Below are positions 24,883 to 36,757 of a stretch of DNA of 64,000 nt, piece after piece. Location of the stretch: NCBI RefSeq assembly GCF_032062135.1, contig NC_092863.1, positions 17,558,428-17,622,427 of the forward strand, in the 5' to 3' direction. The stretch is from Pyxicephalus adspersus (Eukaryota > Chordata > Amphibia > Anura > Pyxicephalidae). A model generated the notes under the pieces. That model searched no databases and was not told where the DNA came from. It saw nothing but the letters and a program-made list of their open reading frames with translations. Each line of letters opens with the position of its first letter. The first letter of the stretch is position 1. The position numbers and the translations under genes are program-made.

Positions 24883-25320
24883 TAAGAATGCCGGTCATTG
24901 AAAATATTTGGACAGAGGGAGGAGGAGACTTTACCTAGTTATCAAGTTTTACTGGAGGCCTGAAGACAAGATAAGAGAACAGGGGGGCTAAACTGAGTTT
25001 TAGTTATCAGGACAACTGTTATTGTTCTTGTCATTGGCAACATATTGTCAAGTTTTCCCATTTGATGTCCATGACTATAACAACTGACATTTGTTGGCCA
25101 CATATTGCAAGGGACACTTATCTGCTGACCACATATAATGTATATGTAACAATTGCCAATTCGTTCCGCATCTATTGTAAGGATTGTCACGCTATCCATG
25201 CATTGTTAAATTAGCACTATTTGTGTTAATTGTATAACTTTAATTTAACCCAGTGCAGGACAATAAATGTGAAAAGTATACTACTAACAATTTGTGCTGT
25301 TACCTTAAACACCACGCAAA

Positions 25321-25588
25321 GGCGTACACATGTGCAATATTTGTCTTTGGAAAGGTTCTTTAACAATCCTTTCCAACAACAAACAACTGCACGATGCATG
25401 AACGAGCCCCGTAGATACAGCACCATTCTGCTCTATGGAGGGAGAAAACGACAGTGCAGCACCCCTTCACCTTTTTTTATGATCGTTGGTCGTTCATGGA
25501 TCCGCCACGACAAGTGCTGTACACACGCCAGATTCTCATCCAATATCAGCCCTGTGGCGATTAGCGAACAAGAATCATCTACATAGCC
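25321..25588. mobile_element. MITE, diverged, second in cluster
   Basis: Begins GGCGTACACATGTGCAATAT and ends CTACATAGCC, followed by TTA. The interior has the same blocks as the copies at 13127 and 26025 (CCTTTCCAACAAC, CTGCTCTATGGAGG), with a decayed left end. Confidence 0.6.
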
Positions 25589-25591
25589 TTA

Positions 25592-26021
25592 GGCTAGGTA
25601 CACACATGCAAAAATTGGCCATAGAAACAGAACAACTAACAACAGATCAAAGATTTTTTACGATAATTTGGAACGATCGCATAGTGCACGATTACGATTC
25701 TCTTACATGCTGTAAGGATACGATCCTTCAAATTGAATCCACCAATAATGTACACACACTAGATACGATTGTTTGAACGATGCAGGAAGTGACGTGTACC
25801 GGAGAAAGTGTACTGCAGAACAATCCACGATCACTGAATGACAGTACACACGATAGATGTGCAAACGATCATCGCCCAAACGGATCCGCCAGGACGGTCG
25901 TTCATTTCCAGCGACATTCCTCGCTCATTTGTGTCGTTGTGCACTTTTTTTGTTAACAATTAATAAATGATCGGTTGTTAATTGTTTGTTTTCAACAATT
26001 ATTGCACATGTGTACATAGCC
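25592..26021 (-). mobile_element. MITE, long-TIR family, diverged third in cluster
   Basis: Begins GGCTAGGTACACACATGCAA and ends TGCACATGTGTACATAGCC. The block GATCCGCCAGGACGGTCGTT and GGAAGTGACGTG match the elements at 15226 and 61986, making this an older relative. It abuts its neighbours with only TTA and TAA between them. Confidence 0.7.
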
Positions 26022-26024
26022 TAA

Positions 26025-26324
26025 AGCTACGTACACACGTCTAACGGTTCTCGCTCAGGGCCGATATCGGGTGAGAATCTGGTGTGTGTACAGCGCCCGT
26101 CGGCCAACATCCGAACGACCATCCTGGCAGTTCCACGTACAACGAACGATGCTAATGCAAGGTAAGAGGGAGAGCGCGCAGCAGGGTGCCGCTCCGTCGC
26201 TCTCCCCCTCCGCTCTCCATAGAGCAGAACGGTGCACTCATTCATGCATCGTGCAGTGCTAGTCGTTGGAAAGGATTGTGAAAGATCCTTTCCAACGACT
26301 ACTATTGCACGTGTGTATGCTGCT
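26025..26324. mobile_element. MITE, fourth in cluster
   Basis: Begins AGCTACGTACACACGTCTAA directly after a TAA shared with the previous element and ends GCACGTGTGTATGCTGCT, followed by TTA. The interior carries CCATAGAGCAGAACGGTGCA, as in the 13127 and 24526 copies. Confidence 0.75.
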
Positions 26325-27699
26325 TTAGTATTGCAATGATCATTACATTATCTTAGGTAAAAAAAATCATAAAAAGCAAGAGATAACAGTCAAAAGAGAT
26401 GTGCTAAAAGTTTATAATCTTCAAACATATTCCTAAAGGATATCTGTAACTTTTCAAAGCACGAAAGTGTGAGGGGAAAAAATTTACATGAAACACTATT
26501 AGATCTATAAAAGGATGGCAAAAAATGTTCCTGTCTAAACCTTCCTAATAACCAAGTCTATGGCCAGCCTTTGAGTTAAAGAAAGATGTCTGCTAAAAAG
26601 TTGGTATGGATTACAAGAGTTTTCTTTTTGTCTCATAATAAAGTAAGAGGTTTAATGTAGTCCCCAAAAAATTGAATATACAAGTAAAGACCTATAGCAG
26701 TAACATTCAGTTCGATATCTTTAATAACCATATACAAACCAGAAGTGAGTATTGTGAAAATCCTTTTTTGAGAGTTATCATTTATATTGGAGCTGGATGT
26801 AGACAAGGTTTGAAGACACTACACCCCCCCATCATATACCTCCCTCTCACTACGCTCCCAGCTATGCACTTCAAAAGAAGCTCATTTATCCTGCTCGGTC
26901 TGTAAGGAGGGGGACTGGCACAGAATAAATGGTGACAGTATGACACTAGATTCAGAGACCCTCCAGCCGACAGAGAGGCCCACAACTGCCCCGCTAAATG
27001 ATGGATCATAATTAATCTTTAACTGCAAAGATGAAGGGGGTGAATGTAGAGGAAAAGACACAAAGGAAAACCGTACATGTGAGCTGGGAGGGGAAAGAAT
27101 TCCACGGGTAGGTGTCTGAGGATGAAGGGTGGCCTGGAATTCAAGAATTGCAGTCTTTGAAAATTGTAAGCTTTGTGGGTCAATTACAAAAAGAAAAAAA
27201 ACACACCAGTGTATAAAAAATGCCCATAAAATTGTGTTCTTATTGTGCACATCAGGAACTGTAAGCCTAATTTACCATATAAATGTCATCCTGTTGATAC
27301 AGAGATCTTGGGATGCACACAGCAGGATTTGCCCATAGAGATATTGCCTTGTTCCTCATCCTGTGTGCTTATTATGGTAACTTTAAACAGTTGATTTCTT
27401 CCTTCCACTAAAAGCTGCCTGTTCTCATCAACAGGAGGCCAGATACTATTCACCGTTCATTTAAGAGTTTGCACATACAGCTTGTAGCAGTTTACTTTCA
27501 TTTAGGTACACCTGCTGAGCTTACAATCTAATCATAAGTAGCTATTTTCAGCAAAATTACATAAAAATTATTTGTATGCACAGTAAACTTTTTCTGTCTA
27601 TGGGACAACCAGATGGGAGTTTTTTTGTGCAACACACAGAAATGGGAAATACACAAACTCAGATATATTGGTGTATCCTACAGACTTGCTTCCCTTCTT
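26325..27699. other. Intron with a possible conserved element
   Basis: The stretch 26900-27125 looks unique, with the block AATGATGGATCATAATTAAT (AT-rich homeodomain-type sites) inside GC-richer sequence. No gene is recognised. A 122-codon minus-strand frame here has no family features. Confidence 0.4.
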
Positions 27700-28260
27700 G
27701 CAGCAAGCACTGGTCATAATCTTTGCACAATACAAATATTACTGAGCGTGAATCCTGTGTACTCTGTTGTGGCTTACACACTTGTGAATGCACTGGTCAT
27801 AACATGTGCCTGTGCTGGTCATAACATGTGCCTGTGCTGGTCATTCTGCCAAGCATGATACACCACGTAAATATGAGATGTTCTGAGTCATTCTGCCTAG
27901 TATGATACACCATGCAAACATGATAGGCCCTAACTCATGCATAGCCCACTGCGGCCTACAGATATGAGAATACTCTGACTTCTGGTCATATTCTGGCACC
28001 ATGCAAGTGTGAGGGGCCCGGAATTCGTCAAACATTGTTGCTGCCTAATATCCTGTAAATACAATAGGCCGTAACTTTTGCCCCATAACATGACAGCTCC
28101 TGACATCTGTATACATATCTATGGCCTATGGACTTGAGCATGCGGTGGTACTGGTCATAATCCCTGCCTGGCATGATGTATATAAAACTGACTTCTGCAT
28201 ATTTCCTTATGGGCTATGGACATGTGCATGCACCAGGTACTAATCATAATAGGTACCAAC
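27700..28260. repeat. Degenerate complex tandem repeat
   Basis: Recurring words are CTGGTCATAA, TGCC(T/A)(A/G)GCATGATA, GACTTCTG and GCCTA(T/C)GGAC. Two adjacent units of TGCTGGTCATAACATGTGCC are exact (22-base period around 27790-27835). Further right the period lengthens to about 85-130 bases and identity falls. No coding meaning is seen. Confidence 0.6.
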
Positions 28261-29338
28261 CTAGCCATTGTGTCAGCATAGTTCACAACACAGGAGTGAA
28301 CTTTAATAAACAAAATACGTCTTTGTAGCGAGTTGGCATATTTGCCTCTTTCTACCAAGATGCTAGTAAAAATGTAGGATAAACAGTTAAATAAAGCATC
28401 CCGGTATCAAAAATGTCAGTATGCGAACAGAGGGGTTAGGCATAAGTTAGGAAGGATCAGTGTTAGGTTTAGTGTTAAATAGAAGGCTATTGTGGTGGGG
28501 TGCTGATTTTAACCCCAGGAGCTCTGCACTGAAAACAAGCAGCACTGACTTCCTGAATTTTCAGGATTATAAAACTCACCATTGGCTCCGTGTATGGGAA
28601 AATTAACATATCAAACAATAATCAGTTTTCTGTGGATCAAAGCAATTACAACGGCATGCAAGTTTACAGCTTAGGAACACATATTTAGGACAATGGGTAT
28701 CTCTTATTACTTAAAAATGTTTTGTAATGTGGGTGAGATTTCATCATAACTTCTAACATTTTCATAAGAGTTTACATATTAGTAATTTGCCCAATCCCGT
28801 ATTGTGTGGTTCTCTTCACTGAAGATACATAGAAGACATTTAAAGATCTGCATCAATGAGGCCATTAGATTCTTCAGTAGAAAGAGCTACAGGCTGTGCA
28901 GAGTTCCTTTTTCCTCCTCCACCCCTCGTGTTCTCCTCTTACTGATATATCAAAGGCTTGCCTCACCTACAACCAGGCTGCTCTTTTTCTTTCCACTACT
29001 TCAAAGATGCTCAAATGTGCGGAAAACCCGTCAAATGTTTCTAAGCAGCTCAATGCTCTGGAGAGACACTGCATCTCATTTGTATTATTTAACTCAAATT
29101 CGCACGACCCGATAGCACAAAATAGGGCATGATGCTTAAGCTGTAGGGTAAATTGCTTTCGTTTGACAGATGAAAGTAAACAATATTAAATAAAGGCTGT
29201 ATATTCCTTCCTTAATATGCTAAAAATGTACTAATACACCTTTGGACTGAAAAAAGAACAATGATCTCATTACAACCAGCTACATTCAAAGTAATAATGG
29301 CAAGTGTTTTTTTTTTACATGCTTTATGTCCCATTTAC

Positions 29339-29340
<2 letters not shown>

Positions 29341-29376
<36 letters not shown>
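29341..29376. repeat. (TA)n microsatellite
   Basis: An uninterrupted run of 18 TA units. Confidence 0.97.
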
Positions 29377-29378
<2 letters not shown>

Positions 29379-29528
29379 TAATAAAGTAATAATATAGTAA
29401 TATTAGTAAAACTGTCATAAAAAATTCAGATACTAGAAAGAACTGTAAGCGACCCTGTCTGCTTCTGGCGGGCACTGCCAACTGCCAAACATTAAAGACA
29501 AATTTGAGTCAAATAAATTGTTATAGAT

Positions 29529-29562
29529 CCTGATGAAGTGAGACTTTGTTCCCCAAAACGTA
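29529..29562 (+). ncRNA. Decayed hammerhead-like word
   Basis: CCTGATGAAG, an eroded spacer, then AAAACGT. It has the same word order as the better motif at 22393-22431 (CTGANGAA, stem II, GAAACG). Here stem II no longer pairs and GAAA has become AAAA. It is probably a dead relative. Confidence 0.3.
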
Positions 29563-31350
29563 ATTGCTTTTCCAGTGTGATCACACTTCAGATGGTTTCC
29601 ACACCCTGTACAAAGGGTTTTTGGTTTTGGATTTCTACCGGTAATATCTTCAGTTAGGTACTTTGTACTGTTGGTCTGCCTTTTTATTGTTTTGTATTTT
29701 AAATAAGATGTCAGCAGCATGTTAGAGGACGAGACAGAGTAGCTGGACCAGCACATAGAGTAATCAGACAATCCCAGAAAAGAACTATGTTGTAATGGAG
29801 GGGGAGCGGCTTTACAAGAGAATTGACACTCAAGCAAACTGCAAGTGAATAAAGAAACAGAAAATACTACTAACAAACTTTTAAAATGCCTGATTTATCT
29901 GTGCTTTTAATAGTTGGTGACAAGTTCTCCTTAGTAATTGTTGAGATAAGATATTACCACAAAGGGATTCCATAGCTTTAAGAAGTCAACCAATCCACAG
30001 ACTTTATGATAAGGACCACTAAAAAAGAAGCCATTGTATTGCACTGAAAAGCAAAAAGAAAAGCTTGGATATGAAGTGAACAAATATGAATGTATAACTA
30101 TAAATTAAAACGACAGAACTCCAAACAAAACAATATCCTAAATTCCGCACAGAGAAGGATTGGAGCTTCTGTAAGGTTTTCATTACTTTCTTTAATCCAT
30201 GCAGTAGGGATAGATCCTTACTTCTTGTTATGCCACGAGTGAAAGGTGAGGTTAATCTTCTCAAATGGTGATTTAAAAAGTCCCTTTTGAGTTTTTGTCC
30301 CTGAGTAGTGCACTTTATAGGGAACCCTTCCTATCCTCCAGTATCACTACCTCTACTGTGGGACACTAGGGGCTCCTAAAAAACAGGAAATCAGACATCC
30401 CCACAAATATTCCCTCGTGGGAATCAATTACTGCCATTGAAACATATGGAACTAGAAGATCCCCAGTAGGGAATGTTTGAGGGAATGTCTGATTACCATT
30501 TTTATAAATAGAGCCCACCATACCATCTACCATTTTGTATAGTAATCTAAGAGATTTTTCAACACATTGGGAAATTTGAGTATTGGGTAACAAGCATTTC
30601 TGTCATGATGAATCTCTCCCCTTGATGGCTTGATACTTGATAGGGTTATAGGCCATGCGGGGTTGCCATTATTATGATTTACAGCAGCCCTCATGGGACA
30701 TTAGTGGAGATGTGATGTAGCGATTATATACCAATGCATGTTCAAAATTCGAGAAAAAAAATAACTCTCCTATGATTTGAAAAAAAATCTAAATGTTGCA
30801 TAAAACAGACCTCTGGAAAAAAATATAACCCAGCTAGAACCATGTATGGGAACCAAACTCCAAAGGATATTCTCATCTTTGCACTGGAAGGGAGCTGAAG
30901 AATGATTCACTCCTATTTCTTCCAAGTCAACAAGGATGTAGCTGAGGACAACATCTGTGTAAGCCATACCTAGACGTCATCAGTGATGACTAGAAACAAC
31001 TTAGTTCCCTGTTTTGGGCAGCTTGCAAAATTTGAGATGAGCGTAATAATGAGGGTTCCTGGGTTAATCATTAGTTTTGGTTTTGAGTAATAAGCCCAGT
31101 TATGACTAAACTAGTCTGTGGGTGTATAGATGGCCTCAGATGCATCTCTGCCAATTAAAGAGGTTATCAACTTTAAAACTGTACTTTTGCTAGTAAATTG
31201 AGAGTCATTTTATATAAGTATATTTTTTGAGTGAACAATAGCTAACGAAATGGCTGCAGAACTAGTTTGGTCTGGTGGGAGACTGGTGGGATGAGAGGTA
31301 GGCTTCAATAGTCCTCTTGTGCAGTCTATCCTTTAGTAACCCAACATGAC

Positions 31351-31519
31351 CAGTGCTGCTCAACCCAGAAATGTTTTTAAACTGGGTGGAAAGAAATTGT
31401 AGGCGGGTGGAAGGCCCTGATTTGTGACCCAACTCTTCAGTAACCACCCAAAAACAGCCGGGTGGTTGCTGAAATTTGCCGGGTGGTGCGCCCAGCTAAA
31501 AGGGGCTGGGAGAACACTG
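31351..31519 (+). mobile_element. Small hAT-like MITE with internal hairpin, copy 1
   Basis: The ends are CAGTGCTGCTCAACCC and GGGAGAACACTG. The interior has AGTAACCACCC...GGGTGGTTGCT, a near-perfect hairpin, and GCTAAAAGGGGCT near the right end. It is shared with copies at 36616 and 40050. A clear eight-base target duplication was not found; ATGAC repeats at both flanks. Confidence 0.65.
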
Positions 31520-31786
31520 ATGACCATCACTAAACAAAGCCATGGGACACTGGTACTGATGCTAGAACATGATCACAAACAAACAACTAAACAATGAAAA
31601 TGTTTACAGATTTTCCAGCTCCCTTTCATACTTCCATTATGGCATATAGTCGCATCAGTTCAAAAAGTCTCATTAGTTATATTGTTTGTTTTTTTTCATG
31701 ATAATGTTCACAAAACTTTCTTTTCACAAATGAATATTTATTGTTGCAAGATCCTTCCTTTTTCTACATAAAATGAACATTAAGCT

Positions 31787-32033
31787 CAGTGTTTCTCAAC
31801 CAGGGTTCTGTGGAACCCCAAGGTTCCTTCAGCAATTTGTGGTCAGTTTAAGTGACACCAATATTCTTTTCAATGTCACTTCTTCTTACTGGCCAGCAAT
31901 GTAAGAAGCATTCTGACCACTGACCACCACACTAATATACTATGAGCTGTGAATATGGTATTTATAGAAGCGGTTCGCAAACAACATGAAAGATTTTTCA
32001 AAGGTTCCCCCATGTAAAGGTTGAGAAAGGCTG
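31787..32033 (-). mobile_element. hAT-like element, family A, inverted copy
   Basis: Starts CAGTGTTTCTCAACCAGGG and ends AAAGGTTGAGAAAGGCTG. The flanks ATTAAGCT and TTTTAGCT agree at six of eight bases. Internal GTGACACCAATATTCTTTT parallels the AAAGATTATTGGTGTCATTT block of the 2988 copy, inverted. Confidence 0.75.
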
Positions 32034-33391
32034 TTTTAGCTATTGAAAGCCTGATTTTTTTCATGGATCAATATTTTGTCTCATGAGTCGTTTTTTTTTA
32101 CCTTGACCTAGAATGGAATTCAATAAAAGCCTCATGGCAACTCACTGTTAAATTTAGTCAGAAGTCAGCAGAATTTCAAGGAGCAAGAGCTTCCCTGATA
32201 ATACATGTGAATTGACTTTTACATACATGTATGTGTATGCCATACATTTATCAGATCTTTGCCACAAAGAAATAGGAAAATAGAAGAATAAACTGTACAC
32301 ATTAGAAAAATAAAATGTTTGTAAATGAATGTGAATGTACTTGTATACTATATTTGAATCAATTATCCAAATGATACTAAACACAGGACCCCATCATTGC
32401 AAAGCTGACCAAATGATCAATAATACTCACTGATAACATGTTTTATTTTCCCACCTTTTGATCATGCTAACACACCTTGCCCATTTAAATAAGATGGCGC
32501 TTCATTATTTCTGAATGTAACAGTCATAACAATTTTATCATCAAGATAGCTGTATTTACAGTAAATGGAAAGGGTCAGGTTCAATGAAGGGAAAAGCCCT
32601 TTAATAGAACAATTCAACGTGGACTTTTTTTCTACTTTTGAAAATGTCAGCTTGCAGTCTCAAGTTCTTTTAAAGGGCATTAGGATTTCCACAATGCCCC
32701 AGTTGTCAGCATCAGTGCAGAGCGGAGCAGCTCATTTTGTGTCCCAGGAACAAATATGCAATTTTAAACTAGATCGGGAAGGGAACCTGAGTCAGATTTG
32801 TACAGTAAACTGTTGAGTAACTCCAGAGGCGATTATGAAATGACAGATGACCTGCAGTAGATGTTTAAGAAAAATGCTCATAACATATTGCAAAACTTAC
32901 GGTAAGCAAACTGGACTTTTAACTTCAGTAAAACAATGAATTCAGAGCACAAATAGAACAATGTGGGGAATTTAATGAAGGAATTTATCACTTTGCCAAG
33001 GTAACAGCCTATATTCCTTTAGTAAATCAACCCCAATGAGTTTATAGTTCACCTAGGAAGAGTTGTTGGCTCCTATCGGATGCCAGTTTAGAGACCAGAT
33101 GCCTAACAAGCCAAAAGCTCCGGGGACCAAAGCCGAGTCTCAGACATTTTTCCTAATGTGATTTTAGAATTTTTTTATGGCACAGCTTTTGATTGTATTG
33201 AAGAAAGGACTAATATAGTAAGTAGAAATATTAAAAAGAAACTCAAAGCTGAACTCTAGAGAGATTTAAAAGCCACAATGAAATACAGAACTAAATGTAT
33301 TAATAAAAGTATGTTATACATGCAAGTGATGATTAGAGCACAGTTTGCCCTGGAATCTGCTTCTTGCAGTTCCTGTATAGTAGGCCTGGAC
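32034..33391. other. Intron, no gene recognised
   Basis: No repeat or gene identified by eye. The longest frame (32565-32816, plus) has no recognisable features. Confidence 0.5.
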
Positions 33392-33943
33392 CAGGGGTCA
33401 GCAAACTTTTTGGACTACTAGGCCATTTCAGGAGGTCAGGAAGGCACACTAGGCCAGAAGACACAAGGTGTCCAAGGAAAGGTTTTTTCCAACCGTGACT
33501 GCAAGCGAGCAGCCTCAGTCTTCCGCTTATCCGCGGTGTAGTCCCTGTACGTGTGCTTGGCATCGAAATGCTCCCTGAGATTCTACCGCTTGAAAGTGCT
33601 CTTGGTGTCGTTGCACACTAAGCACAGGTCTTTGTTGCCGCTTTGGACGAAGAATAATTCGTCAGTCCATTCGGGGTTGAAGACATGACGTTCGAGGTCA
33701 ACCTTCCAGAGACTGGTAGCTGCGCGTTGCTTCTCCTCTTTAGGCAATGGGGTTACTGTGAACTAGACTAGATAATATTGATAATGGGGGAACTAGATAA
33801 TATTGATGATATCGCGGGAACTCTGATAACACGACAATTCAATTAGGCCGGATCCAACAATAAATAACTAGCGGGGCGTTAGGTCAGACTGGAATACTGG
33901 CTAGGCGTTATCCCGCCTAAAGGCCAGAGTTTGCCTACCTCTG
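33392..33943 (-). mobile_element. hAT-Charlie-like element with transposase relic
   Basis: The ends CAGGGGTCAGCAAAC and GTTTGCCTACCTCTG form an inverted repeat. The eight-base flanks GCCTGGAC and GCCTAGAG match at six positions. It carries a piece of transposase on the minus strand and is an internally deleted derivative. Same family as the element at 18734. Confidence 0.85.
33480..33760 (-). pseudogene. hAT transposase N-terminal relic with BED-type zinc finger
   Basis: The minus strand reads EEKQR, then VDLERHVFNPEWTDELFFVQ, then CLVCND, a lysine-rich turn, a TAG stop (33585-33583), NLREHFDAKH and TADKRK. The C-x2-C and H-x4-H spacing around an EWTxxxFFV segment is the BED-finger signature of Charlie-type transposases and of host genes derived from them (the GTF2IRD2/ZBED5 type). 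Only about 90 codons remain. After RLQSRLEKTF the frame runs directly into the non-coding terminal sequence, so the catalytic RNase-H-like and dimerisation regions are deleted. It is dead. Confidence 0.8.
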
Positions 33944-36615
33944 GCCTAGAGTGTAAAAGGAAAAAGCAGTATGGAAACCCAATCAGTTTATTTGCTGACA
34001 AGAAGAATGATGGTAGGAGAGCGCACATATGGCATTACCCCAACTTCCTGTTATCAGAAAGCTTTGTACAGCAGACAAACATAAAACCAAACTATGATGA
34101 AATGATGAAGCAAAAACTTTCTCATAGGGACAGCTCAATTACACCATAATGGGTTTCAGCACGTCTGAAATTGTCCAATATAATATATTCTAGTATTAGA
34201 TTTCTTAAACTTCAGTCAAAGTAGCAACATACAATAAATGTTTTGCAAATTCTGGGTACAGTTTGTACTAAAAAGTTACACCATATGAATTCCATAGTCA
34301 AAACATAGCTTTTCTGTGTCGGCTGTTACTGTACAGTCTAATCTTGGAGCTTGTCAACAATCTCTGTATGTTTCTGCCATGAATATGGGTTCCAAAATAG
34401 CTGATGTTCTGCCCTTTCAGAGAGTCAACCCCTCAACTGTAGTCACTGTAGTCCTTAGAATCATGCCAGTCAGTACAAAGATAAAAATCTATCCCTTAAA
34501 AAAAAACAAATTTTTAAAATTGGAATGATGATCATACTAAAATATAAGAATGTGAAGAATTTTGCAAGACGTTCCATCAGAATTCTATGCTACAGACCTG
34601 TGAAGTACTGGAACTACAACTCCCTGTATGACTTGAAAATACCCATGCTGGGTATTTGTGTTGTATGGGCTCAGTATTTGAGCTTTTTTCTGCACATTTT
34701 ACTGTTCGATGCATGACTGGGAAGTATTCACCAATACAAACCCCCCCACGACACTGTGTAGGTAGCAACATGCTGGGAGCTTTGGGAATACTATGGGACA
34801 AACATACTCTGGTCAAACAAACAAAACTCTCTATTAGGCCCACCAAAACAACTCTGATCAATCAACACATGAACTCCAAAAGTCCTGTGGTATCTCGACG
34901 CTAGTCACTTTACTTCCTACTGCCATCTCTTCCCCATGTAAATGATGCACTTGCACCCAGTCATCAATGTAATCAAATAGATAATGTGATTCACCAAACC
35001 AAGCCACCTTCTTTCATTGTTCATGTTCCAATTCTAATGCTTACATGCCATTGTAAAAGCTTTTAGTGGTGGACAGGAATCATCATTGGTACTATAATTG
35101 GTCTATGACTACACAGCACCCTAACCAGTTTTACCAACTTTATTCTTAGGCTAGTGTTAAGTATTTCCAATCTGTGCTCCAGTAGCTTACTTGTAGAATT
35201 GAACAACACAGGCTAGCCTCACCCCATGTGCAGCAATGGACCTTGGGTGGATATGACCTTGTAGCTAGTTTACCAGCTGCACTTCCTTGGACTACTTTTG
35301 GAAGTTACAAACTCAGTTTGGAGATGCTCGGACCAAGTCATCTAACCATTACAATTTGGGTATACTCAGAACAAGTTATCTAGCCATTGCAATTTAGCCC
35401 CTATCAAAGATCAAAGTCACCCAGATTTTTACACTTGCCCATATTTTCTTGCTTTTAACACATCCAATTTAAGTAACTCAACATTTACCTTCTGCCTAAT
35501 ACATCCAACCCCTCAATAGGTACTGAAATTAAATCAACAATTAATAATCACTTAGGCTTTTATACATGGTCATCGCTGAAGGAAGCCTGAAGGGTTTGCT
35601 CTTTGCAGTATTGGTTTTGAAAGTTGGATTTTTAGACCTTTTAGCAAGCTGCAAATTTTTACAGAGACCCGAGGCATTCCAGATATCAGTAGAGCAGTTG
35701 AAAGAGCCAAGTATTTAGGCAAAGTAGCTAGTGAAGAATGCCATAAAGGTAGAAATTACTTAAACCTTACACTTGCCTCCTCCACTTCTACAAAAGAAAG
35801 CTACTTGAAGTTCTTCTTTGATGGTGTGCTTTATTGGAAAGTCAGTGATAGGCTGTGATGTAGGCTTTCATAGAAACAATGCAACTCCCCCAAGCTCTAA
35901 ATTATTTTCTCAGCACACACAGCTGTGTGAGAGCTTTTTTCACTATCATCAATCTAGTGCTGAAACTCAATTCTCTGTCTGCCGCTCACATTTCAGCCTG
36001 AGCTCTCTCCGTATCCTGCAGATCTCATCTGTACCTGGAACTCAAGCTAAAACTGATCTAAAATCTTTCCTTTCAGCCTTCCCGAATTCTTCCTTTTCGT
36101 CATCCTTGCCAACATCTTGCCTTTGCACCATTTCTTTATTTGAAAAAAAATTCTCTGGTCTAATATAAAAACCTTGTACTCATTATACATTGGGAAAATG
36201 TTAAAGACCAATATTTTACCTCCTTTTATAAGAGAAAATACTCAGTCCAATAAACAACCCTGGACAAATTGGTTCTGTGGCTTACTCCTATATGGAGAAA
36301 AGTGCAAGCCTATTAAAGAAGAGGGTTCTTTTTTTTATTTTTAGGGTCCTTACAAAATCTGTATATAAACATCCCTGTATATGCATTTTATGACTAGGAA
36401 CATGGTATGAAACATGTCCAGGAAGATAACCACTGATGGTTGGTATATCTTGAACACATGTATACAATTATGTACAATGAACAGGGGTAAGCAGGATTGG
36501 CTGGTAACGTTCAATCTTTTAGTTTTAGGTGCAAAGAACAGTGCTCGCCCTAGTCCTCCTCTATATGAAGTCCACAGTCTATATGAAGATTATGTATAGT
36601 ATAATATATTAGGTC
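33944..36615. other. Intron, no gene recognised
   Basis: A 116-codon plus-strand frame (35818-36168) is Ser/Phe-rich and resembles no family I know. The stretch 35920-36050 is GC-richer and unique-looking. Confidence 0.5.
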
Positions 36616-36757
36616 ACAGTGTTCTCCCCAGCCTCTTTGAGCCAGACGCGCCACCCTTTTCAGTGACCACCCGGCTGTTTTTGGGTGGTTACTGAAAAGT
36701 TGGGTCAGGATACAGGGGCTGCCACCTGCCCACAGCTTCCTCCTACCCAGCTCAAAA
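36616..36757 (-). mobile_element. Small hAT-like MITE with internal hairpin, copy 2
   Basis: Starts CAGTGTTCTCCCCAGCC and carries the AGTGACCACCCGGC...GGGTGGTTACT hairpin, inverted relative to the copies at 31351 and 40050. The right end (CTACCCAGCTCAAAACA) has lost the terminal CACTG. Confidence 0.65.

Larger units (their letters stand above)
28261..31350. other. Intron, no gene recognised
   Basis: Holds the TA microsatellite at 29341 and a decayed hammerhead-like word at 29529. A 147-codon minus-strand frame (29433-29876) overlaps that word and has no family features. Confidence 0.5.

Noticed and set aside
29433..29876. 147-codon minus-strand frame
   Set aside because: It has no recognisable domain and overlaps a decayed repeat word.
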